Positions 34,086-48,048 of a stretch of DNA of 64,000 nucleotides are shown here, piece by piece. The notes below the pieces were generated by a model. That model saw only the letters and a list, made by a program, of their open reading frames with translations. It was not told the DNA's origin and ran no database searches. Numbering within the stretch: the first letter of the stretch is position 1; each line of letters opens with the position of its first letter. Position numbers and translations under genes: made by a program. This DNA is from Archegozetes longisetosus (lineage: Eukaryota; Arthropoda; Arachnida; Sarcoptiformes; Trhypochthoniidae): assembly GCA_018873245.2 (NCBI GenBank), contig JAEMBT020000009.1:9557288-9621287 (forward strand). The letters are read 5' to 3'.

Positions 34086-36844
34086 AAAATAGCTTATACT
34101 TATTTGAAAAAAAGAAAATGATAGCTTATTGACATTTAATGTTTCATTCCTAAAACGTAATAACTAAGAACATTTTAACAATTTAAGTGTCAATACGACT
34201 GTATTGTTCCGATCAATAATTTGCATTAAGTTCATAATATACTTGAAATGAAATGAATGCTCACATACTTCTATTGCGCAAAATACTTTTAATGAGAATT
34301 GAATTTAAATTAATTCTAATCAATATTTCCAAAAGATTAAATTAAGACTATTTTATGAGCTTATTGTGAATATTATTGTGAATATTATTTCAACTTTTAA
34401 AATATTGAATGTCAACTTTTCGATGTAAGAAATTACCAAAAGATGTGACCGAATATTGAGGTTATTTTCCAGTAAATTTTGCGTATTTGTAGGACTAAAA
34501 TAATAAATTAGTATTGAGCTAATCATTGCAGTAAAATTCTATGATTAAACTTCAAATAATAAACAATTATATTATGCAAAATTTGAATTAGGTATTCGAT
34601 GAATACTTGTAAAATTTAAAAGATAAAGAAAACCGCTGTCGATTACAAGTCGATTCTTTGAAATTATAAAGAGGTTGTGAAACGGATTTAATAACTAAAA
34701 TCTCATTGAGTTATTTTTCTAATAGTGATTGAAATAAAGGTTATTCAGATTAAACTTCTATTGATAATCAAATTTATTCTTCAAACTGTAATTATGCCTT
34801 TATATTATGGATACTGTTTATGGATTTCAGTCATTTATAGGTTGTAAAAGCAGAGGTCATATCAGGTTACAAAATAAAACTATAAACAATATTTTTAAGT
34901 TAATGAATAGTTAAAGGGTGCTGATAAATAGTGTTGATGAAGTTTAAATCCAGTGCGACGCCGTATTGTCACGCACAGGATCAATGGCATCTGGAATTAG
35001 AAATACGCTTTTAGATACACCTTTACACAAATATTCGTTAAAATATATATTTTGGTTTAAAAATGAATAAATTTGAACGTAATGAACTCGCGAAATGAGT
35101 TGTGTACTTGACGAAAACTATGGATATGGACAATACTAGAACCTGGTTACACCTTATCGCTAAAAATGAAAATGCTCCTATTGTATACCAGGCCCACTTC
35201 ATTGAGAAATTTTGGGCTATATACAAATTTAATTACAAGAATAATGTAAAGGCACGAGACATAAAAAATTTTAGGGTTATATGAAGATTTGGCTTCGGAT
35301 TAGAAGGCAATGACAGAGAATATTTTTTGTTTATTACTTACTCTGTCAAAATCCTTTTGCAATTGACTAAAACCCAGTGCATACAATCGTAGGCGTCTTA
35401 GCTCCTTTAAATTTTCTTTTTGTCGGTAAGATTTCAGATCAGGAGGAATTTGACAATTTTAATTAATTTTCCTAATATTCGTCTCTTAACTTTTCTCTTA
35501 ATTATATGAAGTTAGACAAGAATTGATTTGATAAAAAGTTTGACTTTCAGAGTCTAGATTTCATTCTTAGAAATAATGAGCTATGATTGAAACATTTTTC
35601 TTTATTATTCATTTAACTTTTGTTTATAGAAAATGTGTTAAAATAACTTTGAGCACGATTTTCAACCTTTTTGTAATGTTATCACAGATTTGATTATTTC
35701 ATAAGAATTTGAAGTTTGATTTATATGATAATTATTTGATACTTATAATTATTTTTGCATTGCTGATTTAACATTTATTAAAAACATTTCAGATAGCACT
35801 TGATTACACTCGCGCGACAAAATGTAGCAGAATTTATATGAAAAAAGTTATACCTCAAAATTTTCCATATGAATAGATTCGATTCTGATTTAGAAAGCAA
35901 GAGTGTTGATATTTGGCGCTAAGACTCAATCTCTAATTAAATTTCACTCTCTGAAATCATACTCATAATTGCTCAAACATTCACATTCGATCTCAAGCTC
36001 ACATCATATGTATAGAGCGTTTTGTACAGCAGATTTTATTCAAATTTCAGTTATTAATATAGAGAGCTAACACGTTTTTTCAGATGTAGGCGACTATTCA
36101 GCTAATAATAAAAATTTGATCAGATAGCCTATTCGAAAAATAACTTGTGCAGACTCAATGCTTAAATTCTTGAATTTGGTATAACTTTTATGAACTTCCA
36201 ATATGAACTTGTGTCTAACTGAAAAACTTGAATTTTGAAAATTTCAATTTAATAAAGTTACCTGTGGAGGCCTTGTACTCGCACTCACACTCTACTCATG
36301 AGCTAGCACTCAGATTCAGATAAATTAATACGTTTGATATTCACTTTCACCAATGAATGCGGACGACTAGAATGTTGAACATTACTGAACAAAAGCTTTG
36401 TAAGCAGGAAGTTTTAGAATAAGGTGAACGCTTGTTAGCAATGCATTAATTAACAGTATCTAATAATAATGATTTATATTTTCTAAAACTTATTCAACTT
36501 AAAAATGGATATTTAGTTGAAGAACAACTATTTAATAACAAAAACTTAACTAAATTATCAGAGTTTGTGGTTCAGTTTAAAGTTTAAAAGCTTGATATTT
36601 ACCCTTCGTCACAACTTCCGAAAATGTAAAATTAACTGTGGAGTTAAACGTTACTCCACGTTTTCCACGCTTTATATCTGTTTTAGTGTAGTCCGAATTA
36701 TTTGAGAATCTAAGTTAGCTCCTGTTTTCGAAGTTGTAGTTTACCAATTAATTAATTTCTAGTTATTGTCTGCTACAGCGTCATCTGGTTCAAATTGCTA
36801 GTAGAGAAATCACAGCACTGCGACGCATAGTAAACACCAAGCAC
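34086..36844. other. Spacer with a decayed Tc1-like transposase fragment
   Basis: 34086-34920 is GR-type flank and an old intergenic-block copy. At 35050-35283 the plus strand reads VVYLTK, then HFIEKFWAIYK and NNVKARDIKNF, resembling the C-terminal third of Tc1-like transposases (IExFWAxLK, then a W/V-KARDI block). It has a stop upstream and no ends I can place. A segment at about 35286-35322 (TTTGGCTTCGGATTAGAAGG) recurs at 57825-57861. The rest, to 36844, shows nothing recognisable. Confidence 0.45.
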
Positions 36845-37339
36845 TAGGGTGACCACCTCTGGCTTGTCTCAAGGCGAGATAAAAATATTAAAGAGAGACT
36901 CTTACATTTTTTGAATGAAAATATCGTTTTATAAATCATTAAAATATTTAGGTGCCAAACGATGCATTCTAATATTAAAACATTGAAAATTGCTAATCAT
37001 GGTTGATTTCAAAGGTATATTTTTTGTTAGAAATGGTATCTTTAATAAGTTATTCAAAAGTAAGAAATACTGGTTTATATCAGATATAAGTCAAGTCAGA
37101 AAAGATTAATTCAATAACTTTTGATGTTCAAACTGGTCTACTTAATCTCTTATCATTTGTAAAATAAATTCAATATTTCAATTTCTAAGAAATATTTTTC
37201 TAAACACATTTTTAAAATGAAATTTTTAAAATGGGGCAACTAATTGTCCCATCGAGGGTTTTTGTCTGACGGAATTTCTGTCTTTCATCTTTAAAAAGTT
37301 GGGACTGTCCCGTCAAAAACGCAACGGGTGGTCACCCTA
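36845..37339. mobile_element. TAGGGTGACC element, hAT-like MITE
   Basis: A 495-bp element with inverted ends TAGGGTGACCACC, between CCAAGCAC and CGAAGCAC (7 of 8 matching), i.e. a probable 8-bp duplication as in hAT elements. Internal words GGGACAACTAATTGTCCC and GGGACTGTCCC are palindromic. It is the complete copy of the relic at 18280-18668. No coding capacity. Confidence 0.75.
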
Positions 37340-38060
37340 CGAAGCACTGTAATGTTATGGGAAACTTCTGTCCTCAGAAAAACGTGTCAAAAAATATTTT
37401 TAAATAAAGCTATAAATCTAAATTAATCAGGATTTTTGTCATTCATGGTCAGATAAATGACCGAGAAATGCCTAAATTGTCAAGAAATGACGACATTTTG
37501 TTGATTTTAGCAAGATTTTAAAAGTAAAACTTGGGAACATTTTACCCCATAGTTGTGACAAAGAGTTGAAGTCAAATACACTAAAACAACTCATTTCTTA
37601 TTGAATTGTTTGTCAGGTGAAAAATTTTTGCAAACTAGTAGTGAAAAATTAATCAAATTATAACTGTGTATTAAACCAGTTACGTCAAATTATCATTTTA
37701 TAACTTTCATTTAATTGTAATTTAAGGTTTAATTAAAGCTAAAGAAGTATTGATTGTAAACATGCTTTTATTAATCACTAATTACTATCATTGAATAAAA
37801 TTAAAAATAATTTTGATAAATATTTCAGTTGGAAAATTGTTAAATAATTAATTGAGTGCATAAAAATACACAGTCCATAACACTAAATAACATAATTGTT
37901 AGTGCAAAAATAGATCTAACAATTAATAGTTTTAAAGTGAAATTCATTCATACATTTATTCATTTGTCTGATGGATACTATCTGTTAAATGAGTCTTAGC
38001 GTAAAATTTGTTAGCGAATGCAAATAAAATTCAAAAATCGAATCAAAACTGTAGAAACAA
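37340..38060. other. 3' flank of IR-C
   Basis: From about 37560 it matches the 3' flanks of the other IR genes (compare 50040-50525). No gene. Confidence 0.45.
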
Positions 38061-41000
38061 TTATTTGAATAGATTATTGAGCTTACGCTCGATTTTGTTC
38101 ACGAACAAGTAGTGAATCCATTCCATAATGAAAACAGTAATGCTTAGAGTCATTCCGTAAATGAAAACTTTGAAAACTCCGCTCAAGTTTTCCAAAGTTA
38201 ACGGTTTCACGTCTTTAACCAACTGATTATCATCTTCCTCAACCCAGCCATTATTTTGCATCGTTCGTTTCATCCAGTGATCATGAATTCCACTTTCTCT
38301 CAACTGAGTTATGCTGAAAAATTCATTCAGTGAAATATACAAATTGAAGACTAGTACTTACGTTTTATTCATTGTTGTCATATTAATCATCTTATTATTT
38401 ATAGCAACCAAATTGTAAGGCATTGTTCCACAACCGAATTGTGATATATGGAGGTCGACTCCATTCCTGAACACTTGTTTTTCTCTCTTCTCTCGAACAC
38501 GTTTTGAATTGATTTTGAGATATTTCAACCTGTTGTATGTAGCAACAAACACGTATTCGTCTGTCGATGACATATCTATAACAGTTTCATGAAAACTATC
38601 ATTGAATATGTATTCGGTTGGATAAACAATCATTCTTGACTTGAAATCTTTAGCCATTTCAGATTCGTCGTTCATCGCAAAATCATAAAATTGAGTGTGT
38701 ACGGCAATAATTATTTTCCTATAGGTCCACATCTCGTGTAAATCTTTCCACGAATCAACTTTCTGAATCGGAGTTTTCTGTATCATGAAACCATGAATAC
38801 AACCTGTGAATCCACTGAATAACACCACTCCACCCATCAATAGCCAAATACCAGTTGTAAAAGCTTCGCGAACCGACTTCGGAACTGTCGTCATTATGTC
38901 CGAAAGCAAAATAACAGAAAGTTGCCAAATATTAGTGAAGAAGGTTCCGATATCTTTCTTCAATAAAGCCATGAATAAGCCGAGGAGTATAAGAGTAATC
39001 CCTAACGCTATCCAAACGGGAGGCTCGAAGCTGAGAAAATAGATAAATTCAGGTCTAACACCTGGTTTAGTCAAAGAAATGATGTGATCCATTGAATGAT
39101 ATCCTATGGTTTGACTTATTTTCATAATGCCATCATCGAGATAATCTGTAATCCATTTGACCGGTGAAGTTGGATGTACCGCAATATCCCAAGTATTATT
39201 AAGCAGAGCACTCTTCAATGCCTTATCAAATGACCCAAAATCATAAATCGTGAACACTCTGATGCTTTGTCATAAAATTAGAAATGACTCAAATTTAGAC
39301 TTAAATGATTCAGTCTTAAAATTTTTTCATTTGATCAATAATTATTTCGGGTTCAGAGAATTTTTTACTAATATTTTGTTAAAAATGTGAAGGAATTGCT
39401 CAAATCTGAGTTGTGAAAGTGATCAAACTGAAAGTTGTGTTAGAGTTTTGGTCCCATATATTTATATTATGGGTAAAATCAGCAATAATTTGACGAATTG
39501 TCAAATGTTTAATTAAATTGATAGTGACAAAATCAAAATCTAACAATTTATATTTCGCTACATAATTCTAAGGGGTATCTAAATTGGTCAGACTTGTGTG
39601 TCGGAAGCAAACCCCACCCATACCTGATTCTTGTTTCACATTTGTCACGAATCTATAACTGACTTTAAATTTTCTTACTTTTAGACAAACGATGAATTCT
39701 GTCGACCATAATCATTTTCTTAAAACACGTATTTCTAAAATATCTTTATTTACTAGATCTATTGTTCTTTAATAGGTCATTTAATTATTAACAATCAATT
39801 TCTATGCAATTGAAATCACATTTTTTGTTCTTCAATCAGACCATTGGCATAGTTATGAATTTTGGTCTGGGGAAGGACTAAAATTTTAAAATGAAATACT
39901 TTAATTAGTTGAGGATTTCTCTTAACAATTAAAGGCTAATTTCTAATATTCCTGAATGATGCACTTTCTCAGACTCCAAACTTTAGGTACATCATTGAGC
40001 TGAGGTCGATAAGCTCAAAAGATCGATGACTCACTTAACCTGATCAGTTGACTTACGACTTCTACCAAACACTATCAGTCTCTTTATCATACTTACATAA
40101 GTATGATGTTATTTTACTGCGTTCATCGAATAGTTTAGTAGTACCTCACTTGATACAATGCTAATCGATCGAGTTAAGTCTGTTGACCAGTTCAACCGCA
40201 ATTCGATGTACGTAGTATGGACTGTTTTGCTGTGCAGCGTTATCATATAGTGTCAGCTGAAGTTTCGATAAACTTATTTTGACGAACAGGATACAGTCAT
40301 ATCTAACTTATAAGGGAAAGGCCAGGGGTTGTGATACGACATCGAAGGTTAAAGATCACCTAATCTGATCAAGTAGGGTATCGAAGCTCTCAACCCATCA
40401 AACTCAGTTCCTTAATGTATATATTGGAGGGATGGAGAGTCACTGCAAGTCCTTCGTTTCCATATATTACGAATGAATCAACATTAACACATCTGTTAGT
40501 TTTTTCAGTACAGATCTATACTAGAATTTATTAAGACACATCTGGATAAGTCTCTGATGGCTATGACTGTGATTAAAACGAACAAAATCAATATTTAAAA
40601 TCTGAATTTATGCTGCTTTAAGGGGTCATATCATGTGAGACATGAAAATTCGAGAGGCTGTCAATCAATTAGTCAACGATAACATTATTGAATCATTAGA
40701 TTTAGTCGATAAACAGTATACATGCTCTTAATAGCAAAACAAGACTCGATTGAAGACTATTTGGTTTATGAACAATAAGACCAGTTCGAAGGCATGAGTT
40801 AGTTTAGCAGATATCAGTTTAACCGAAAAGATCAATTATTATTTAAGTTTAAATTTTAGAAAACTTCTCTAATTTTCAAACTCGTTATGAAAAGCTCGAC
40901 TTTTAAGAATATAAGTTTCGAGTATGCGCTCGATGTTCTACTCAATAATATTTCATTATCGATATAATAGATTATGAAAGTTTATGAAACAACGATATGC

Positions 41001-41764
41001 TGCAAATAAAAGTTAAGCCAAGTTAGCAAACATAAAACTAAAATATGATTCAGCTTTCCAAACGTGCAAACAATATTTTCGTAACTACTAATAAACTAAA
41101 AGATATATTTTTTAAATTTCATAATTGAGCTCAAATATTTATGAAGATCAATATACAAAATTTAGTATTTAATCTTATCTTATTCCTCTGTTAACTATTC
41201 ATATTTAATGCTTAGTCCAAATCTGTTGATTATTATCACATTTTTGAATTTTTCTCGTGAATATGAATAGACGTACAAAACCTAAGGTGACGGCCAAACC
41301 TCTTAGAAACACTCAAATGATTCTATAAAGTTTTAATGTATCAAAAATTTATTCGAATTTCAAACTTTTAATCATTAAAGGTTTTGAATGAACAATAATT
41401 GATATAACTTGTTCTTTTTCGACTAATATTTAACTCTATTAATTAATGAATTAATTTAATTATGATTTTATTATATTGAGTGCGTGGCGTGACTGCATTC
41501 ACTTGTTTGATATGATTAACTTTATTCACTTACTTCACCTTATCCTTAGCCATGAATTCTCTCATCAAAGCCATTAGTGGACCACAAAACCGATTCTTCA
41601 CCTCTTCACCAATAACTTGTCTTTCATGAGTTATAAACGGTATGAGCTTACCAAAAAACACACCGATAGTTCTATTAATCGGCTGATTAGGAAATAATGA
41701 ATATGTTCTATTAGAATATATCTCATGACAAAGTTTGTCAGTCATGTTGTTCACATTCAAATAA
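38061..41764 (-). CDS. IR-C, divergent ionotropic receptor, apparently intact
   Basis: Best-preserved IR of the cluster. Minus-strand exons: 41534-41764 (lobe S1 part, with CGPLMALMREF), 38362-39264 and 38061-38313. Splice sites agree in phase throughout: GTAAGT to the acceptor before CATCAG across 2.27 kb, and GTAAGT to TTTTTCAG across 48 bp. The middle exon reads IRVFTIYDFGSFDKALKS, then LLNNTWDI, then FEPPVW and the first membrane helix; it continues through GFTGCIHGF and QKTPIQKVDSW into lobe S2. The last exon ends in the third membrane helix (LSITVFIMEWIHYLF) and a short basic tail. Predicted to be a plasma-membrane cation channel subunit in sensory neurons, by family. Upstream exons are unresolved; no ligand can be inferred. 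Confidence 0.78.
39265..41533 (-). other. Large intron of IR-C
   Basis: AT-rich intron, paralogous to 1585-3771. A GC-richer segment at about 40080-40480 recurs at 18690-18960 and, in part, near 2320-2420. No coding sequence or transposon ends found. Confidence 0.5.
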
Positions 41765-44700
41765 CTTGTTTTTGATCACATCGCAGTATTGTTTCTGACT
41801 TGTAGAACCGCAACGCAATATTTTTTTCGTCTGTTTAAATAGGTTTCGAATAGTGTCGTTTGAAAATTTCGATCGAAATAATCAATATTTAATTGGTAGT
41901 AAAACAATAGTCGAGTTTTTAAGCGATATCTCGATTAATGACAGTATTATTGAGTTTTATTGTCATTGATGCTTCGAGACTTTGATCGATATTTTTATTA
42001 TTTTTACTGCAAACATTCAGTTTGTTTCCGAAATTTTCGTAGTTCCTACAAATTGTGTTTACATTTTGCTTAAAGTAATGTTTGAATTCTGATTTTGATT
42101 TGTTAGGTTTCAACCACTGCCAAGTTTTCTTTCAAACTGTTCGCTATTCACTACTCTACTCGAGTTATTTATAATACTTTACATAATACACAGTTCTTAA
42201 AGTGGCTTTCTGTTGTTGAGAAAAATTGACAGCAGATAGTCGTCCTTTATTTTATCTGTATTTTGTCTGTAAGAATTTGCAAAGCAAATCCCAAAGCATA
42301 TTCTTTTGCTATTTTCATTTAAATCTTATATAAATGAGGTTTAAGTGAATGGGTTGCAGCGTTTGAATCTAGTATATCTCTGTTGGTTTTTAAAATAATT
42401 TTGAAAATTTTTACTTAAAGTAAGTCAATTACCCTTCTATTGATTTTGTTAATGAAACATTTTCAAACCCTTAAAGTCAAAATTAGATAATTAATTTTTC
42501 AGCCCTCTAAATAGTTTTTTGCTAGTATTTTCAAAATAAATTAGGAAATTGTTTATGTTTAAAATTGAACATTTTTGATAATTTTGATATCATATAGTAA
42601 GTAATGTAACTTTGAAAAATATATTAAAATTGGCTCAATTTTAATGCAATACGTATTTAACAGAAATAATTAAAGATAACAAAATTAAAATATAATTACG
42701 AGCATATGATATGAGATTTTGTTAGTTGCAAAAAGTCACAGCAAACTAGTGATGGAGAACTTCTAGAAATTATCTTTTGACGAGAAACTTTGTATAAAGT
42801 TTCTGTAAATATTTCTAGGGTAAAGAAATCTTCGTCCCTCTGAAATATAAAGTGCCTCAGATTCATGAAAAGTAGAATGCTTTAATAGTTGGTTTTAAGT
42901 CCCAATGAATAAGATAACTTAAATATTTTAAGTGAAAATATCTTGGAAAATTGAATTATATCGCAAACCAGAAGATTTCTATATAAACAGTGATTACTGT
43001 CTGATAGTCCTCTTAATTTCATTTTTAAACTCGTGAAATGTAAGTTAGAGAATCTGAATATCAATTAATGACTGAATAACTTTTAATGATATAAATTATT
43101 TATTATTATCTAATTTTGTTTTAATAGGAGTTTCATGTCATGCTATGAGAGGTTTATATTATACAATAGGAGGTTCACAAAGCAAATCCTGGATTTTCAA
43201 ATAGCAATTATCTCTCGAGAGGTTTCTTTTTACAACACTAAAATTGAGTCGCTTTGCAAACAATATTAGTACCTTTAAACTGATCATTTTTGATTGAATC
43301 ACCAAATTTATGACATCAAAATACAATAAAGGATATCAATCATTTCTTAGTAATTACATAACAAATAACAACTTTCAAATTCGATGCAATATAAGCACTT
43401 TTAGGAACAATTATAAATTTTCGGTACAACATTGATATTTATGTTAGAATATATCATCAAATTCTCTTCATTTAAAATCAAATAAAGTTTTAAATGAGAA
43501 GGCAGATTGTTATATATAAAACCCACTAACCTATCCTAAAATTTTTACAATATTATTAAGTGCAGAATAATATCTTATTTTTACTTTTCAACTCAAGAGC
43601 TAAAATTAATATTCGAAGAGTTATCAATGGCTCGGGAGCTATGGGTTGAGAACCCCTGCTCTAATGCTCAATGCTAAAAATATGTCCGATGTGAATTTGT
43701 GCACCAGAAACACAAATTCTAAACTAAATTATCAGAGTTTATGATTCAGTTCAAAGTTTTAAAACTTGATATTAAAGTCGAATAGACCAAGAAAATCAAT
43801 TCATTTATTATTGAATTCTGTGTCAAGTGAACAAATAGTTTTGCAAACTAGTAGTGAAAATGAATCCAATAAAAGCTGTGTAATGCAGAGCGTTAGTAGA
43901 GTTTCAGGACTTTTGTTGCAAAATTCGAATTGTTTAATATTTCTGAACCAAGTTTTTCTGTTCGAAGTAATATTCATTTGACTTAATGACCAGATCAAGT
44001 CTTTTACAACACTTAAATGGCTTTAAGAGATCATCTTCGACATGAATCTCGGAGCCACATCACATACATTATGTAAAGCTTTTTCACTTTCAAAACGATG
44101 TTCTCTTAGTTACTGTTTTAATTTGGAAACACATAGAAGTGAGTGGAAGCTACGTTAGGATTATAGGGCGGTTAGGGTCAAATTTCAGTGTTGGGTTATC
44201 ATCAACATCTATTATCTAATAACAAAATATCTATTAACACATCTTCATTCGATATTTATTTGTGAAGTTAATTTTGCGACGCCCTAACCAGTAGCGACAA
44301 GCAAATATTCATAACTATATATTTATGACTCCCAAATGAAAAAAATTTGCGTATCTAATGAGTAATATATTGTATAACTATGAAATTTCGTAAAGATAGG
44401 TACTACCGATCAAATAATTATGTGTCAAATTTTGCGCTAAAAAATCAGTGATCACAAAATCATATTTTAAAATTTGTATTTCAACATAAACTCAAAGGCA
44501 ATGAATGAATTATAAAAAGTTCAGTTCTTAAAAAGTTAAGTAACAAGTATCATATTGTAAAACATTGAATTTTTTTGATTGAAAACATGCCTTTATTACT
44601 CTCTAAGTATTATCATTGAATAAAATTAGAAATAATTTTGACAAATATTTCAATTCACAAATTGTTAAATAATTATTAATTGAGAGCATAAAAATACACA

Positions 44701-44891
44701 TTCAATAAAACTTAATAACATTATTCTTAGTACAAAAGTACATTTAAAAATTCATATTTTTAAAGCGAAATTCATTCATACAACTTTTATCGATTTGTCT
44801 GATGAATACAATCTACTAATTTAGACTTTGCATAAAATTGGTTACTTAATGAGCGCAAAATAAAACTTAAAAGTCAAAATTGTAGAAATAA
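41765..44891. other. Upstream region of IR-C and spacer to IR-D
   Basis: Contains the IR upstream block at about 42110-42335 with a TATATAAG-like box. The 64-residue frame at 41919-42113 overlaps that block but is not conserved in the other copies. From about 42340 to 44500 I see only AT-rich sequence without a recognisable gene. The last 300 bp are the IR 3' flank. A conserved phrase, AAATTATCAGAGTTTATG, occurs at 43730, 36555 and 49988. Confidence 0.4.
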
Positions 44892-47263
44892 CTATTTGAA
44901 TAGATTATTAAGTTCACGCTTAATTTTGTTAACAAACAAGTAGTGAATCCATTCCATAATGAAAACAGTAATGCTTAGAGTCATTCCATAAATCAAAACT
45001 TTGAAAGCACCGCTCAAGTTTTCCAAAGTTAACTGTTTGAAGTCTTTAGCTGATTGATTATCCTCTTCCTCGACCCAACCAGTACTTTTCAAAGTTTGTT
45101 TGATCCAACGATCATAAATCACACTTTCTCTCAACTGAGTTATGCTGAAAAATTCATTCGATTAAATATACACACAAATTGAAAACAAGCGCTTACATTC
45201 TGTTCATTATTGTCATATTGGTCTTCTGATTATTATTAACAACTAAACTGTGAGGCAATGTTCCGCCACCAGATTCTGATATGTGGAGGTCGACTCCATT
45301 TCTGAACACTAGTTTTTCTCTCTTCTCTTGAATACGTTTTGAAGTGATTTTGAGATATTTCAACCTGTTGTATGGAGCAACGAACACGTATTCATCTGTT
45401 GATGACATATCCATAACGGTCTCATAAAAGGTATCATTCAATTCAGTATTCAATGGATAAGCAATCATTCTTGACTTGAAATTTTGAGCCATTTCTGATT
45501 GATCGTTCATTGCGAAATCATAAAAATAACTATGTACGGTAACAATGATATTCCTATAGTTCCACATCTCATGCAAATCATTCCACGAATCAATTTTCTG
45601 AATCGGAGTTTTCACAATCATAAATCCATGAATACATCCTGTGAATCCACTGAATAACACCACTCTACCCATCAACAGCCAAATACCAGTTATGAAACTT
45701 TCGCGAAGTGACTTCGGAACTCTTGTCATTATGTCCGAAAGCAAAACAGTGGAAAGTTGCCAAATATTAGTAAAGAAGGTCCTGATGTTTTTCTTCAATA
45801 AAGCCATAAATAAACCGAGGATTACAAGAGTAATGCCTAACACTATCTAAACGGGAGGTTCGAAACTGAGAAAGTAGATGAATTCAGGTCTAACACCTGG
45901 CTTAGTCAAAGATATGATGTGTCCCAGTGAATTATATCCTATGCTTTGACTTAATTTGATAGTGCCATAATCGAGAATATCTGTAAGCCATCGGCTTGGT
46001 GCAACCGGACTCACCATAATATCCCACGTATTATTAAACATACCACTCAGGAACGCATCATAAAGTGACCCAAAATCATAAATCGTGAAAACTCTGATGC
46101 TTCATCATAAGGATAAAAATGATTCAAGTTAAAAATAAAGGATCAAAGTTTATTTCATTTGATCGATAATTGTTTCGGATTTGGAAAATTTTTATTAAAG
46201 AATTTTTTACAAATATTCTGCTAAAGATTTGGAGGAATTGCTCAGATCTAGTAGTTGTGAAAGTGATCAAATTAATAGTTGTGTTGCAGCTCTAGCCACA
46301 AATATCAACATTTTGGTTGATCTGACTAATAATTCGATGAATTGTTACATCCAAATGTTTAACTAAATTAATTGTGATCAAATTAAAATCTAAGAATTTA
46401 TATTCTGCCACATAATTCTAATTTGTATTTAAATTTGTAATATTTTTGTGCAGGAACCAAATCTCACATATGTCTAATTCCAGTTTCATATTCATCATGA
46501 ATCTATAGATTACTTTAGATTTTTATAATTAAAACTAAATGATGATAAGCTGTCGACCAACCGAAAAATTACTTGGCTAGGACTTGTATTTTTGAAAGTT
46601 TTTATTTTTTCAACTTATAATTCGTTAACAAGTCATTTAGTTATCATTAAACAGTCATTTTTAATCAAGTCATTTGTTTTGATTTCGAGTTCGTTTATCT
46701 AATAACCAATTAAAACGTATTAATTTGATGCTTAATCTTCTATTCGTGTTATCAAAAATCATTTTGAAGTAAGCAAAACATATAAATATCAATAATATAT
46801 AAATTGATGATTGAGTTATTGAATTAATTAACTTTAAGCGAATAATAGAAAACATAAATTAAAACAAAAAAATCACTTATCAATCATTAATAAATCTCAT
46901 GAAATTCAGGTTTTGATAAGACTTTTCGAAGGATTATAAGTCTTATGAAAATTACTATTCAGTTCAATTACATGCCTTTTCTGGATAGATAGTGCTTTCA
47001 CTTCTTTCATATGATTAACTTGATTGACTTACTTCACTTTATCCTTAACCATGTATTCTCCCATCAAAGCCATTAATGGGCCACAAACCCGATACTTCAC
47101 TTCTTTACCGATAACTTGTCTTTCATAAGTAATATACGGTATAACTTTGTTGATTAAAACATTTATAGTTCTATTAATAGCTCCATTAGGAAATAATGAA
47201 TATGTTTTATTAGAATATATTTCATGACAGAGTTTGTCAGTCATTTTGTTCACATTCAAACAA
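44892..47263 (-). CDS. IR-D, ionotropic receptor with a single in-frame TAG at a Trp codon
   Basis: Minus-strand exons: 47033-47263 (lobe S1, CGPLMALMGEYMV), 45197-46099 and 44892-45144, with phase-matched splice sites (AT|GTAAGC to TTTTTCAG for the last intron). Every visible exon is open except for one codon: TAG at 45847-45849, replacing the Trp of FEPPVW just before the first membrane helix. All other landmarks are present, including SGFTGCIHGFM, KTPIQKIDSW and the last helix LSITVFIMEWIHYLF. The loss would truncate the channel before its pore unless the codon is read through or edited. The large intron is only 0.93 kb, shorter than in the paralogs. An extra upstream exon may lie at 48703-48960. 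Confidence 0.72.
46100..47032 (-). other. Large intron of IR-D
   Basis: Shortened relative of the other IR introns; the GC-richer part seen in IR-C is missing. The 61-residue frame at 46670-46855 is low-complexity and not conserved. No gene. Confidence 0.45.
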
Positions 47264-48048
47264 CTTGTTTTGGACTATATGGCAGTATTGTCTCTGACTT
47301 GTAAAAATGAAACGCAATATTTAGTCTTCTGTCTAAACAGGTTTAGAATATTGTCGTCTCAAAAGTTCGATCGAAATAATCAATACTTGTATTGGTAGTA
47401 AAACAATAGTCGAGCTCATAAGTGATATCTCGACTAATGATATATTATTCTACTTCACTGTCTTTAGCGTTTCGAAACTTTAGTCAATGTTTTGTTACCT
47501 TAAATTAAGAACTGCTTTCAAAAAGCCGCCATTGTTTGAATTTAATGAATAATCATTTTTATGCTCAGAGAGACATTTGCACAAAATTCATTTGTTTTAA
47601 CTTTTTATGAATAAGTGAAAACAACAGACTTTCATATAATTAGTGTATAAATAGATGAATAATTTTGGATTAAATAATTGTTGAAAGTGACTCACTGTCG
47701 GTCATAATTCGTATTTTATTTTCAGTGAATGATAACGACCTTTGGAAATCATTTTCTGGCAATTATTTCATTTGTCTTAATTTTTCTGATTTGTTGTTCA
47801 ACTGATTGAGTTTTTCGACCTCCAGAATATAGATTTTTTAAGTGAATCCAAAACCTATCTCTAAGTTAATGATTTAAACATGAATTGTGGAATAACATTC
47901 GTCTACTTTTTTGTAAAATTCTGAATAAACCTATTGTAACTTAGTTCTATAGTTTACTGTACTTATTAACTTTTACCCTTATTTGTTGTGTATATATGTA
48001 AGCTTTAAGCTTATTCTTAATCTCTATTATGTCAATCTTGAGGGATTG
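47264..48048. other. Upstream flank of IR-D
   Basis: 47264-47700 matches the flank upstream of the IR-B and IR-E lobe-S1 exons (compare 28880-29300 and 55160-55600). The remainder is AT-rich and unremarkable. Confidence 0.4.

Noticed and set aside
38806-39042. Plus-strand frame starting MNPLNNTTPPINSQIP, repeated at 23575, 45641 and 51819
   Set aside because: It is antisense to the first membrane helices of IR-C, IR-B, IR-D and IR-E. Its conservation follows from the receptor coding strand.
46670-46855. 61-residue minus-strand frame with a hydrophobic segment in the IR-D intron, considered as a signal-peptide exon
   Set aside because: It lies between lobe-S1 and the middle exon, the wrong place for a first exon, and is not found in paralogs.
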